Origin: Pseudomonadales bacterium | GTDB taxonomy: Bacteria; Pseudomonadota; Gammaproteobacteria; Pseudomonadales; Azotimanducaceae | Assembly: GCA_029251375.1 (NCBI GenBank) | Contig: JAQXDL010000032.1 | Coordinates: 1 to 64,000 of the forward strand | Reading direction: 5' to 3' | DNA length: 64,000 bases | In this document: positions 34,607 through 43,819 of the stretch, one piece after another | Numbering within the stretch: the stretch's first letter is position 1 | Layout of the letters: each line of letters begins with the position of its first letter | The notes under the pieces: model-generated | What the model saw: the letters and a program-made list of their open reading frames with translations, nothing else | What the model was told of the DNA's origin: nothing | Database searches by the model: none | Position numbers and translations under genes: made by a program

Positions 34607-34755
34607 GAAGTGCCTTCAACGCTAAAAGCAACCTCACGGCAACGACAAATGAATGCCGCGATCCAAATCGAGATTGTGCCCGTACCAAGATCATTAAGAG
34701 TTTCTTAGGCGATAACGGCATTGATGGGTGTGCCAATCACGAGGGCGATGAGTAT

Positions 34756-34935
34756 ATGAAAAAAATATTTTTGGAGAACGCGCAGCGACTGTTTACTGCA
34801 CTAAGCCAAGAGGTTTCGGCGGCACTGTATTCATGGTTCTGCGTTGCGGAGAAATCAACGGGCGCGACGTGGACAAAGCGTGATGGGATGGCTTGGTTTG
34901 TGGCTGAAAATGTAACCGAGGGTGCCTCATTGTGA
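34756..34935 (+). CDS. Small protein of unknown function, coupled to the downstream SDR
   Basis: A 59-residue reading frame starting at the ATG at 34756, with GAGGG about ten bases before it, and ending by a GTGA overlap with the next gene. The product starts MKKIFLENAQRLFTALSQEV and contains WFCVAEKSTGATW. No family is recognised. The ribosome site and stop/start overlap support real translation, though it might be a remnant of a larger gene. The 150 bases before it contain nothing I can identify. Confidence 0.5.
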   Translation: MKKIFLENAQRLFTALSQEVSAALYSWFCVAEKSTGATWTKRDGMAWFVAENVTEGASL

Positions 34936-35639
34936 ATGTGCTTGTTGTGGGCGGATCCGGCGGTATTGGCCAGGCACTTGTCAGCTTCTTTTGTAATGCT
35001 GTTGATATCGAGACGGTGACGGCAACTTATCGGTCCAATAAGCCGAGTCTAGTAAACGAGAAGCTCAAATGGGTCGCCCTCGATGTTACTGACGAAGAGG
35101 CGATGGCCGAACTCTTCGCTTCCTGCCCCGATCTGACGTATATCATCAACGCCGTAGGTCTGCTGCACGCACATGAAGGTAAACCAGAGAAGACCATAAA
35201 CAAACTCGATCCCGACTTTTTTATGGACAATATTCGTGTCAACACACTTTCAACGTTGTTGATTGCGAAGCACGCAAAGCCAGCGTTGAAGAAAGCGAGT
35301 CGCAGTGTGTTTGCTGTGTTGTCTGCACGCGTCGGTTCAATATCCGATAATCAGCTAGGTGGCTGGTACAGTTACCGTTGTTCGAAAGCCGCATTGAATA
35401 TGGCGGTAAAAACACTGAGCGTTGAATGGAAACGCACGCTGCCGAACTGCGCGGTTGTCGCATTACACCCAGGTACGGTAACAACCGAATTGTCGGCACC
35501 ATTCGTTGGTAAAAAATCGGGTGCTAAGTTATTCACGTCAGCACAATCGGCTGGATGGTTGGCGGACATAATTGTCGACCTGCAAGCCGAAGACACGGGC
35601 CGCTTCATCGCCTTTGATGGAAGCGATATCGAATGGTAA
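34932..35639 (+). CDS. Short-chain dehydrogenase, CsgA/C-factor-like
   Basis: A 235-residue SDR. The glycine motif is VVGGSGGIGQALV, the region around YIINAVGLLH takes the place of NNAG, and Tyr/Lys appear in WYSYRCSKAALNMAV. The start is GTG at 34932, overlapping the upstream stop, with GAGGGTG at good distance. The family includes the myxobacterial C-factor and eukaryotic carbonyl-reductase-like sniffer proteins; the substrate here is unknown. Followed after 15 bases by the DUF6482 gene, probably cotranscribed. Confidence 0.87.
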   Translation: MNVLVVGGSGGIGQALVSFFCNAVDIETVTATYRSNKPSLVNEKLKWVALDVTDEEAMAELFASCPDLTYIINAVGLLHAHEGKPEKTINKLDPDFFMDNIRVNTLSTLLIAKHAKPALKKASRSVFAVLSARVGSISDNQLGGWYSYRCSKAALNMAVKTLSVEWKRTLPNCAVVALHPGTVTTELSAPFVGKKSGAKLFTSAQSAGWLADIIVDLQAEDTGRFIAFDGSDIEW

Positions 35640-35654
35640 TAAGACGGCAATAAT

Positions 35655-35987
35655 ATGCACCCAATCACGCTAGCACAATTAGTGAAAAGACACCGGAAAA
35701 CAAAAGGCTTGTGTATCGAGTTACTGCGATTGCGTAGTTTCGAATGCAGTCTTTACTTGGTAGAACTGGTCATCGAAGACGAAACCTACCTTGTCAAAGA
35801 TGAGCAGGGCAAGGTGCTATCATTTCGCAGCTTGCTGGACGCTAAGAAACCTTTTAAGGAATTTAATATCGCATGTGCCGAACTTGTACAAGAAAGTGCC
35901 TATGACGAGATGATCGGGCAGCCTGTGGGGCAAGAGAAAAATACTTTGAGGGTAAAAGTCGCCTTGCCACGTGATGATCTAAGTTAG
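35655..35987 (+). CDS. DUF6482 family protein
   Basis: A 110-residue small soluble protein found in many gammaproteobacteria; function unknown. The family pattern is visible in LRSFECSLYLVELVIEDETYLV, followed by KVLSFRSLLDAK and a segment ending SAYDEMIGQPV. It starts 15 bases after the CsgA-like SDR and probably belongs to the same transcript. No metal or catalytic motif is evident. Confidence 0.75.
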   Translation: MHPITLAQLVKRHRKTKGLCIELLRLRSFECSLYLVELVIEDETYLVKDEQGKVLSFRSLLDAKKPFKEFNIACAELVQESAYDEMIGQPVGQEKNTLRVKVALPRDDLS

Positions 35988-36068
35988 CGCTTGGGCCTCG
36001 CTCTGAACCGTTCAATGAGCCTTTAACTGAGTTCTGATTGATCCTTTCAGTCGTGCCCTGTGGCCGGG

Positions 36069-37631
36069 CTAGCCAAGAATTTTATTCTTGTTATCGCCCC
36101 AATACCGGTCTCTTAACAGCCGTTTGTAGAGTTTGCCGGTCGGTAGACGTGGCAGTTCAGCTTCGAAATCAATCGACCTTGGACATTTTTGAGGCGAGAG
36201 GTTGGCCGCACAAAATGCCATCAGCTCAAGCACCAGATCTTCATTTTCATCGATTTCTGGCATGGTTTGAATGACAGCCTTCACTTCTTCGCCGAAGTCC
36301 TCATTGGGTACACCAAACACAGCGGCATCTGCAATTTTTGGATGAGTGATCAGTAGATCTTCGGTTTCCTGTGGGTAGATGTTCACGCCTCCTGAAATGA
36401 TCATGAAGGTGGCTCGATCGGTCAGATACAAAAAGCCATCGTCATCTAAGTAGCCGACATCACCAACCGTGCTCATGGTGCCATCGGTCGAGGTGACTTC
36501 CTGTGTTTTTTCATCGTCATTAAAGTAAGAGAATGCATTGGCCGTTTTAAACCAGATTTCGCCCGGTTTACCCTTGGGTGATGGGTTGCCGTCTTCATCT
36601 AATATTGCAATGTCGCCCATGATGACCCGGCCCACGCTGCCTTTGTGTGCAAGCCATTCCTCGCTGTTGCAAGCGGTAAAACCTAAGCCCTCTGTTGCGC
36701 CATAGTATTCGTGGATGATTGGACCCCACCAGTTAATCATGTCCTGTTTAACTTTAGCTGGGCAAGGTGCTGCAGCGTGAATAGCAATCTCAAGCGAAGA
36801 AAGATCGGCGCTAGCTTTAACGTCCGCCGGTAGTTTCAGCATTCGACTAAACATGGTCGGCACTAATTGACTATGAGTGACGGCGTATTGACTGACGTAG
36901 TCGAGGTATTTTGCAGCATCAAACTTTTCCATGATAATCACGGTGCCACCCGCTCTGAGGGTCAAGCCAACTGCCGCCTGAGGAGCCGAATGGTATAAAG
37001 GTGCCGGCGATAGATAGATCATGTTTTCGCGATATTGCCAGAGATTTTTCAGGAAGGTCATCATCGGTAGAGAATCCGACGGCGGTAATTCCTCTAATGG
37101 TCTGAGAATACCCTTGGGTCTGCCGGTCGTACCAGAAGAGTACAGCATGCTAGTGCCCAGGCTCTCGTCTGAAACGGGTGTAGTGGGTAAATCCTCAATC
37201 GCCTTTTGATAGGGTTTGAACCGGTCGTCGTTCAAACCTTTATCACTGTCTCCAATGACGTAACAATGTTTCACGTTTGGACACTGAGCTAGGGCTGCTT
37301 TTAGCGTGTGGCATTTGTCGGTACTGGTAAAAACGATCTGCGATTCGCTGTTGTTGATAATATAGGCGAGTTCATCGGCGGTCAGGTAAGAGTTGATGCA
37401 CGTATAGTAGAGCCCGGATCGTTCACCAGCACCGCATATTTCAGGATAGTAAATCGAGTTTTCCATAAACACAGCATAATGATCCAACCTTTTTAAACCT
37501 TCCGATCTAAGCAGGTGTGCGACTTGGTTGGAGCGTTGATCAAACTCTTGGTAAGTCAGGGTCTCGCCTGTTTCTGCCATGATCACAGCGGCTTGGTTAG
37601 CTTTTTCTACTGCAAATTTATCAACATACAT
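36069..37631 (-). CDS. AMP-dependent acyl-CoA synthetase
   Basis: A 520-residue ANL-superfamily ligase that activates a carboxylic acid with ATP and joins it to CoA. The P-loop-like motif is MLYSSGTTGRPKG. YGATEG is the A5 region, and DVGYLDDDGFLYLTDRA contains the hinge Asp. Near the C-terminus, LPRLPTGKLYKRLLRD carries the catalytic Lys. Length and start (ATG at 37629-37631) fit the family. It resembles the FadD3/steroid-side-chain type, but the acid is not predictable. Divergent from the response-regulator gene and apparently monocistronic. Confidence 0.9.
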   Translation of the reverse strand: MYVDKFAVEKANQAAVIMAETGETLTYQEFDQRSNQVAHLLRSEGLKRLDHYAVFMENSIYYPEICGAGERSGLYYTCINSYLTADELAYIINNSESQIVFTSTDKCHTLKAALAQCPNVKHCYVIGDSDKGLNDDRFKPYQKAIEDLPTTPVSDESLGTSMLYSSGTTGRPKGILRPLEELPPSDSLPMMTFLKNLWQYRENMIYLSPAPLYHSAPQAAVGLTLRAGGTVIIMEKFDAAKYLDYVSQYAVTHSQLVPTMFSRMLKLPADVKASADLSSLEIAIHAAAPCPAKVKQDMINWWGPIIHEYYGATEGLGFTACNSEEWLAHKGSVGRVIMGDIAILDEDGNPSPKGKPGEIWFKTANAFSYFNDDEKTQEVTSTDGTMSTVGDVGYLDDDGFLYLTDRATFMIISGGVNIYPQETEDLLITHPKIADAAVFGVPNEDFGEEVKAVIQTMPEIDENEDLVLELMAFCAANLSPQKCPRSIDFEAELPRLPTGKLYKRLLRDRYWGDNKNKILG

Positions 37632-37955
37632 GTTGTTCCGCCTTCTGCTAATTATGCTCAGTGTGAGTATCTAGGTTCAGATAAACCGCCCTTTCGAAAC
37701 AGCGCGACCTTCTTAACAATGCCAAGTTTGGACGGCTAAGAACAGTATTTTGTGCCTCAATTGACAGTAACACCTAATATTTACCCGAGTATTAATAGCT
37801 CCGGGACACTTGCATAGCCTCCTAAATAGCTTTTACACCGAGCCCGACAAATAAAAGGAGTTACTTACATGTTTCTGTGACTCCGGTCACATTATGGTGC
37901 AGCAAGATCTGTGATAGTGGGTCCAGTCTCAAAAAGCGAAAAAAAGAGAAAAGTG
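37632..37955. promoter_or_regulatory. Divergent promoter region between the acyl-CoA synthetase and response-regulator genes
   Basis: About 320 bases with no convincing gene. Parts are AT-rich (around 37770-37800) and could carry promoters in both directions. I see no clear conserved operator. Confidence 0.35.
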
Positions 37956-39050
37956 ATGCCCGCAAATATTTTAATTGTTGATGATGAAATCAATGTATTG
38001 AGTGCTTTAACCCGCTGTTTCAAGCAAGTGGGTATCCGCGCGGACGCTTGCACCAGCGGCAGGCAGGCTGTCTCTTATTTAATGGAAAACAAGTACGACT
38101 GCATTATTAGCGACTACAAGATGCCTGAAATGAATGGATTTGAGTTTTTTGAAATAGCGGCGGAAATTACAGCAACGACTCCTCGATTGCTCCTATCCGG
38201 CCACGTTGACTCTGAATTATTAGAGACAGCTATAAATAATTGCAATATAGACAGTTTTTTAAATAAACCCTGGTCGAATGATGAGTTGATTACTCTCGTA
38301 AGAAGTTCGATCAAGGAAGGTAAAAAGAAAAAACGACTTTCACAAAAACTGAAAGAAACATGTCAGCAAATCGAGTCAGCCTCATTGCATCAAAACGGTA
38401 GGCTGCCTGATCCAATTGAAAACGCCAATATCGTTGCAGATTTTATTTTTAAGCCACTTTATATCTTGTCCGGCGATATAGTCGATTATGAATACACTGA
38501 TACATATTTTAATTTTGCTATCTTCGATTCTGCCGGCAATGGCACGGTGGCTGCAATGGAAGCTTATGCCATGCAAAAACAAGTCGATTTGACCAATGAG
38601 CTAGAGCCAAAAGAGTTTACGGAAGAATTGAATAATCGTTATGCGGCTGATAAGTCACCGAGTTTATTTACCATGAGTCTTGGAAGAATTGATTTCGCCA
38701 CCAACCGGCTTTCTTTCTGCCAAGCAGGTGCGCCTAACGCTTACATCTTGTCTACCGATCCGAGTCGACGGCTGGAGAGGGTCGGGCTAGGTGGCTTTCC
38801 AATTGGATATTCAACGAACGAAAGTTACGACGTTCAAGAAATTCAATTAGAGAAAAACGATTGTTTCATCGGTTTCTCGGAGAACTTTACTGATCGTCAT
38901 GCCGAAGCGCTAGAGACGCTGCTGTGCGGTTTGCCGAGCTTGTCTGTGGAAGCGCTCAAAATCAATGTGTCGGCCTGGTGCGATCAACTGAATCAAACCG
39001 ATGATATTTCTGCTGTCTTTTTTCAATATAAACCGAACGAAATACATTAA
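37956..39050 (+). CDS. Response regulator with C-terminal SpoIIE/PP2C-type phosphatase domain, possibly degenerate
   Basis: A 364-residue protein. Residues 1-120 form a receiver domain: NILIVDDE, phospho-acceptor Asp in CIISDYKMPEMNG, and Lys in FLNKPWSNDE. A short coiled linker (about 125-155) leads to a PP2C-like domain. Its metal motif is IFDSAGNGTVAAM where GDxxGHG is usual. The second metal Asp motif (usually TDGxxE) reads GFSENFTDRH, while the final DDISAVFF is intact. Such proteins control anti-sigma/anti-anti-sigma switches. The altered motifs suggest low or altered phosphatase activity. The ATG at 37956 follows an AGAG site; no partner kinase adjoins. Confidence 0.8.
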   Translation: MPANILIVDDEINVLSALTRCFKQVGIRADACTSGRQAVSYLMENKYDCIISDYKMPEMNGFEFFEIAAEITATTPRLLLSGHVDSELLETAINNCNIDSFLNKPWSNDELITLVRSSIKEGKKKKRLSQKLKETCQQIESASLHQNGRLPDPIENANIVADFIFKPLYILSGDIVDYEYTDTYFNFAIFDSAGNGTVAAMEAYAMQKQVDLTNELEPKEFTEELNNRYAADKSPSLFTMSLGRIDFATNRLSFCQAGAPNAYILSTDPSRRLERVGLGGFPIGYSTNESYDVQEIQLEKNDCFIGFSENFTDRHAEALETLLCGLPSLSVEALKINVSAWCDQLNQTDDISAVFFQYKPNEIH

Positions 39051-39074
39051 AAAGAGCACGCTAGTTCTTTGATC

Positions 39075-39119
39075 GATAGTGCTGTCGTCATAAGTGCTGT
39101 CGTCGTTAGTGCTGTGATC
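39075..39119. repeat. Three 15-bp tandem repeats
   Basis: Units gatagtgctgtcgtc, ataagtgctgtcgtc and gttagtgctgtgatc in direct succession between the response-regulator and DUF952 genes, which converge here. Possibly replication slippage; no function evident. Confidence 0.7.
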
Positions 39120-39142
39120 GTTCGTACTGGGTGCCGCGGTTG

Positions 39143-39526
39143 CTATTTGGGCAGGACCCAGAGACCATTTTCGTCTCTGCTAAACAACATCTTGCGTTCT
39201 ACCATATCCAAGTTAAGTCCGCGCCAGTAATCGGGATTGTCACCTATCCATCTTAGATACTCGTCGTTATCATCAAAAGTCACCTGCAGTAAGTACAATA
39301 TTTCTCTGTCTATATATGCGTCGTTAGCAATCGGCAGGATTAACTCTATCTTTGAAAAATGAATATAACCTTCAAGTTCGACAGAAGCCGGTGTGTAGAC
39401 ATTGTCTTTCGTTAGAGTCCGCAGCTCCTTTTCACTGACGATATGGTACAGCGTTGTGTCCGCAATGCTGACGGATGTAATAGAAAGGCAGGCGATAAGC
39501 AAAACAAATCTAAAAGCAGGCTTCAT
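39143..39526 (-). CDS. Exported DUF952-family protein
   Basis: A 127-residue protein with a signal peptide (MKPAFRFVLLIACLSITSV, likely cut after SIA) and a DUF952 domain: LYHIVSEKELRTL near the start, EGYIHFSKIE in the middle, and ILYLLQVTFDD afterwards. DUF952 proteins are usually cytosolic and have unknown function, so a secreted version is unusual. The ATG at 39524-39526 was chosen because the signal peptide starts there. A second DUF952-like gene lies immediately upstream on the same strand. Confidence 0.72.
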   Translation of the reverse strand: MKPAFRFVLLIACLSITSVSIADTTLYHIVSEKELRTLTKDNVYTPASVELEGYIHFSKIELILPIANDAYIDREILYLLQVTFDDNDEYLRWIGDNPDYWRGLNLDMVERKMLFSRDENGLWVLPK

Positions 39527-39575
39527 ACAATTCTCGCGTATCAATTCTATTGCTAAAATGAGGAGTGACGACTGT

Positions 39576-40103
39576 TTACGATCCCGCATTGCCGCCATCG
39601 ATAACATCCTCTACAGATAAAAAGCGGCCGTCTTCGCTACGAAAAACCTTGTGCGCTTGCAACACCGCGGATGGATGAATGCCGCCTAAGATATGCGGAA
39701 ACAATTCGCTGTCGGTGCCCTCGAAGTCTGCTTCTTTATCGCCAACAGGTGCAGTGCCTTCAAAGATGGTACGAACGCCAGTGCCTGCCAATGACTCGAC
39801 CGACATTCTCAGACACAGCCATTCGCCTTTCACGTCTGGGTAGAAATGATTGCCGATGGTCAGAAGGAACGCAGGGTTTGCTGTTGCGTGGGTGAATTCA
39901 TCTTGGCTATAGGTTGGCGGATAATAGGTTGAGTTTGTCTCCAGCGCTTTATTCCACAACTCTGTCTGCACAAGGTGATAGATGTAAGGATACTTTTCGA
40001 CGTATTCCTGTGTGTTTTCATCTGACGCGGCAGCGCAAGTTTGGGTTAGTAGGGAACTCGCTAAAAGTATGTAAAAATATTTGTAAAAAGACTGACTGAT
40101 CAT
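39576..40103 (-). CDS. Exported DUF952-like protein
   Basis: A 175-residue protein starting MISQSFYKYFYILLASSLLT, a signal peptide ending near TCAAAS, followed by a DUF952-type fold (YIYHLVQTELWNKALETN, FTHATANPAFLLTIGNHFY, GEWLCLRMSVESL). The C-terminal part with PHILGGIHPSAVLQAHKVFR is well preserved in the family. Together with the next gene it forms a pair of secreted paralogues separated by about 50 bases. Function unknown. The ATG at 40101-40103 is preferred to an upstream in-frame start at 40160 because it begins the signal peptide. Confidence 0.72.
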   Translation of the reverse strand: MISQSFYKYFYILLASSLLTQTCAAASDENTQEYVEKYPYIYHLVQTELWNKALETNSTYYPPTYSQDEFTHATANPAFLLTIGNHFYPDVKGEWLCLRMSVESLAGTGVRTIFEGTAPVGDKEADFEGTDSELFPHILGGIHPSAVLQAHKVFRSEDGRFLSVEDVIDGGNAGS

Positions 40104-40187
40104 TAACTGGCCAAAATGAGATTGATAGCAGAACATATCCTTTGCTAGAGCATCTGTCAAAGCAAGCCGTGATAACTCTTCATCTGA

Positions 40188-40892
40188 TCACAATAGCTTT
40201 CGTCTATGTGTCGTGACTTTAGGTTTCTTCCTTTTTATACTATTCGTAACTGAAGTGATAACGCTTACATTGTATTTTTCAGATCCATCATAGCCGCACA
40301 AACGTTGGGCGCTTTTTAGCCTAAATTGATATCTGTTCCCGTTCGATAACCGTAATAGGAATTTTGTGTTTGCTTTTGAATTTATCGGTACTAATGCGGC
40401 GCCGTCTTCACCCATGACATAGGTACGCACGGGCCCATGCGGAACCTGCGTGCCGACATCGATGACGTAAGCTTCTGCGTCTAGTGCGTCCAGGTATTCA
40501 GGAAACGTTTCCCAATTCCAGCGAATACCTTCAGACAACGCACTACCTGGAATATCCTCAACGCCCTCCATAAGTTGGATTAGGAAGTCTTTTTGATCTG
40601 GTTTCACCGGCGCGAAACCGACACTGCAGTTGCCGATAACGACGGTCGTTACGCCATTCCAGCCTGCAGGTGTGAGATAGGGGTCCCAAGTTACCTGGCC
40701 ATCGTAATGGGTATGTATGTCGACCCAGCCCGGTGTGACCAATAGCCCTGTTGAATCAATTTCTTCACGGCCCGCTCCGATATCTAAACCAACAGCGGTA
40801 ATGGTCTCGCCATCAATAGCAACATCTTGAACTAGACCAGCGCTGCCTGTGCCATCGACAATCAGTCAGCCTCGAATGACTAAATCGTGCAT
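40188..40892 (-). pseudogene. Truncated N-acyl-D-amino-acid deacylase (D-aminoacylase) gene with an in-frame TGA
   Basis: From the ATG at 40890-40892 the frame reads MHDLVIRG, a TGA (40866-40868), then LIVDGTGSAGLVQDVAIDG and on to TPGWVDIHTHYDGQVTWD, the metal-binding start of D-aminoacylases. The position of the TGA normally holds Gly (GGA to TGA would be one change). Homology continues to about 40386 (PHGPVRTYVMGEDGA), then is replaced by an unrelated, AT-richer 65-residue tail. A complete family member is near 480-570 residues, so about two thirds is missing. This is a remnant cut by recombination, not a working enzyme. Confidence 0.78.
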
Positions 40893-41017
40893 ATTGTTTC
40901 CAGATTCCCACACCTAATAAGCCACTAGATCACGGCACAGCGATTGCTGTCAATTTGTCGACTGACGTTGTTTTTTGAGGGTGTGAACCGGCTCTAACAG
41001 GGCAGCGGTGTCTACTC

Positions 41018-41905
41018 TTATCGCTGGCTTTTATTAGAGAGCAGGTGGCTCACCATAAATTTGACCGTGGCTTGCACGACTTGTTCACCATAGCCAGGGT
41101 TTGGCTGATCGTATACGTTAAGAATATGATCGGCGCCTTCAATGGTCCATGAAAATTCAGGCGTGGCCGATGCAGCGGCGAAAATTTCCCGTTCCGCTGG
41201 CACCAAATAATCTTCACTGCCACGAATCGACAGTATGGCACCGCGGTAGGCTGTTAGCGGTGTGAAAATATTGTAGCCCTTGTAGCCTAAGTAATGTTCT
41301 TTAGTGATGGTTACGTCAACCCATCGTTGTAGCGTCACTCTATCGTCCTGCATCACTTGTTGTTTCTGTTCAGCTGTTAGGTCTTTGAACATTGTGCCTG
41401 GGTCGCCAACCGTAGACCAAAGCACAAGACTGTTGAGGGCCAGAGGATTGTCGCCAATCAATTTCAAGGCGGTTGCGCCACCCAAACTAAAACCCACTAC
41501 ACCAAACTTTGCATTAGCATAGTTTGTTTGTAAGTAGTCTAAACCGGTTTGCGCATCGGTGACGCGAGACTCGAATGTGCTGGTCATTAAAAAATTGCTG
41601 GCCTCACGTTCGCTCTCGCCGCGGATGTTGATGCGTAAAGAGGCAATGCCTTGCTTAGCTAATTGTGCAGCTAATTGTTTGTAGATGTCGCCGACCTCAT
41701 CCATTTGACCTGCCCAACCATGAACGAGGAGCACAGCGGCCTTAGTTTCAGCGCGTGTCAGATTAGACGGTAACGTTTCGGTGGCGATCATTTCATTGGC
41801 TAACACAAGCCTGAGCTCACCTGATAGCGTTTGCGCGAATATCGATAGTGCTGCGAATGTGAGGACGACACCGAGTGTCAGATTTGCAATGAGCTTTAAG
41901 AACAT
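41018..41905 (-). CDS. Exported alpha/beta hydrolase
   Basis: A 295-residue protein with a signal peptide (LIANLTLGVVLTFAALSIFA, likely cut after AQ) and an alpha/beta-hydrolase fold. The oxyanion motif is LLVHGWAGQMDE and the nucleophile elbow GFSLGG (Ser about residue 143). The acid Asp lies near RGSEDYLVPAE, and the catalytic His in EGADHILNV. Resembles dienelactone-hydrolase/acyl-esterase types; substrate unknown. Divergent from the ACR3-type transporter gene with only 84 bases between. Confidence 0.82.
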   Translation of the reverse strand: MFLKLIANLTLGVVLTFAALSIFAQTLSGELRLVLANEMIATETLPSNLTRAETKAAVLLVHGWAGQMDEVGDIYKQLAAQLAKQGIASLRINIRGESEREASNFLMTSTFESRVTDAQTGLDYLQTNYANAKFGVVGFSLGGATALKLIGDNPLALNSLVLWSTVGDPGTMFKDLTAEQKQQVMQDDRVTLQRWVDVTITKEHYLGYKGYNIFTPLTAYRGAILSIRGSEDYLVPAEREIFAAASATPEFSWTIEGADHILNVYDQPNPGYGEQVVQATVKFMVSHLLSNKSQR

Positions 41906-41989
41906 TGGTTATTGCCATTGAAATAGGTGATTACTCTATACTAGATATAAATGCATGTCCTTGCCATGCGGCACCGTTGAGGAGTATTG

Positions 41990-43015
41990 ATGGGAATTTT
42001 CGAACGTTATCTTTCATTGTGGGTGGGACTTTGCATCTTCGCCGGTGTTGGTCTGGGTAATCTGGTACCGCAACTATTCGAGTTAGTTGCGAGCGTTGAA
42101 TATGCGCATGTGAATCTCATCGTTGCGTTGTTTATCTGGATTATGATTTACCCGATGATGGTGCAGATCGATTTCTCCTCGCTGCGTGATGTGGGCAAGC
42201 GACCTCGTGGCCTCGTGCTGACATTGGTTGTTAACTGGCTTATCAAACCCTTCACGATGGCGGCGTTGGGCTGGTTGTTCTTTAAGGTGCTATTTGTAGA
42301 TCTCGTCGATCCGGAGTCCGCGACAGAATATATTGCGGGCATGATTTTGCTTGGCGTTGCACCCTGCACGGCGATGGTTTTCGTGTGGAGTCAATTGACG
42401 CGGGGTGACCCAAATTACACATTGGTGCAAGTATCGGTTAACGACATCATCATGGTCTTTGCGTTCGCGCCATTGGCAGCCTTGTTGCTGGGTGTTAGCG
42501 ATATCGTCGTGCCTTGGGAGACATTGTTATTGTCAGTGCTGCTATATGTTGTGTTGCCGTTGGTAGCGGGTGCCCTAACGCGTCAGTGGTTGGCGCAGCG
42601 CGGCCAAGGTTTAGCCGTTGATGTCTTTGTACAAAAACTTAAACCCTGGTCTGTTATAGGTCTGCTGGCGACGGTCGTTTTACTATTTGGATTTCAGGCT
42701 GAGAAAATTATCGGTCAGCCACAAACGATTGTTCTGATTGCTATCCCTCTTTTGATTCAGACGTACGGGATTTTTGCGATTGCCTATAGCGCCGCTAAGG
42801 CGATTAAGCTGCCTCACAATATTGCTGCGCCTGCCTGCATGATCAGCACTTCAAACTTTTTCGAGTTGGCTGTGGCAGTGGCGATTTCCCTGTTTGGTTT
42901 ACAATCGGGCGCGGCACTGGCGACGGTTGTTGGCGTGCTGGTTGAAGTGCCGGTCATGTTATCGCTGGTGGCATTTGCTAACCGCACACGGCATTGGTTT
43001 CCCAAGGAGCAGTAG
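41990..43015 (+). CDS. ACR3-type arsenite/bile-acid:sodium symporter family transporter
   Basis: A 341-residue inner-membrane protein with about ten helices. ACR3 hallmarks are seen: [39 protein letters not shown]-type segment (here [17 protein letters not shown]) with the conserved Cys, and [21 protein letters not shown]3 exports arsenite or antimonite. No arsR or arsC gene is adjacent, so the substrate is inferred from family only. The ATG at 41990 follows GAGGAG. It precedes the heavy-metal efflux genes, which supports a metal/metalloid resistance region. Confidence 0.86.
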   Translation: MGIFERYLSLWVGLCIFAGVGLGNLVPQLFELVASVEYAHVNLIVALFIWIMIYPMMVQIDFSSLRDVGKRPRGLVLTLVVNWLIKPFTMAALGWLFFKVLFVDLVDPESATEYIAGMILLGVAPCTAMVFVWSQLTRGDPNYTLVQVSVNDIIMVFAFAPLAALLLGVSDIVVPWETLLLSVLLYVVLPLVAGALTRQWLAQRGQGLAVDVFVQKLKPWSVIGLLATVVLLFGFQAEKIIGQPQTIVLIAIPLLIQTYGIFAIAYSAAKAIKLPHNIAAPACMISTSNFFELAVAVAISLFGLQSGAALATVVGVLVEVPVMLSLVAFANRTRHWFPKEQ

Positions 43016-43209
43016 CGATGCCAAGTAATATCAAGCAAATTTAGCGGATCTTGCTATTTAGACGGTGTTTTAGCAGCTCGGACAACTTCAAATCGAGGTT
43101 AATAGGCTTGGTGGACTTCCTGTCGACGGCTCCCAGTTGGCTTGGGAAGCTATTTTTGCATAGGCGAATTAACGTTGACGGCAAGATTTCTGAGCGTTAA
43201 TGTTCGCCG

Positions 43210-43716
43210 ATGAGCCTACCTAAGCAAGCCCTAAACTTATTTCTTGCAGCGACGTTAGTTTTCGTCAATCTGGCGTGTGCTTGCGCGTCGGCGTCAGTGA
43301 GTGTGTCTGACAGTGACCAGCAGCTCGGTCAGCATCAATCTGAACATCAACATCAACAGAATCAAAATCAACAGAATCAAAATCAACAGAATCAAAATCA
43401 ACAACATCAGCATGACCAGCACGGCCAGCACGATGCGTTAGTTGAAACTCAACACGTATGTTCGCACCAGTTTACTGACAGTCAATGTCCAGACTGCAGT
43501 TCGGATGTCGCAATCAGCTGTGATAATGGCGCATTGACGCTTCAGTTGGCCAAGCTTAATCATTTAGGGCAAAGCGATGATAGTGGCCAAGCCCTTGTGA
43601 TATCGCAGGTTCCATACCTCCCATTGCCGGTACCAATATCGACCGGTCCGCCGGTTCAGGCGATGGTTTTCATCGCTGACTCGCCAGTTCGCCGTCACGA
43701 CCGACAGCTTATATAA
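43210..43716 (+). CDS. Exported histidine/glutamine-rich protein ahead of the metal-efflux operon
   Basis: A 168-residue protein with a signal peptide (LNLFLAATLVFVNLACACA), followed by a His/Gln/Asn-rich segment (about residues 38-75) and Cys-rich pairs (CSHQF, CPDCSSD). Within the rich segment, the unit QQNQN is encoded by three exact 15-bp repeats. It resembles the small CopL-like metal-binding proteins found before copper or silver efflux genes, but no strict family match is claimed. It probably binds metal in the periplasm for the following CusCBA-like system. Confidence 0.65.
   Translation: MSLPKQALNLFLAATLVFVNLACACASASVSVSDSDQQLGQHQSEHQHQQNQNQQNQNQQNQNQQHQHDQHGQHDALVETQHVCSHQFTDSQCPDCSSDVAISCDNGALTLQLAKLNHLGQSDDSGQALVISQVPYLPLPVPISTGPPVQAMVFIADSPVRRHDRQLI
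43354..43398. repeat. Three perfect 15-bp tandem repeats coding a Gln/Asn segment
   Basis: CAACAGAATCAAAAT repeated three times inside the His-rich gene. Copy-number change would keep the frame and vary the length of the metal-binding segment. Confidence 0.9.
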
Positions 43717-43819
43717 GTTCTGATTCAATTCAGGCGCCTCGTTGCGTCTACTAATTCTCGCGTGCGATAAGCCATTGCGCGCGATCATTGAGTTTTTGAT
43801 TTGAGCCAGGAATGTCGGT

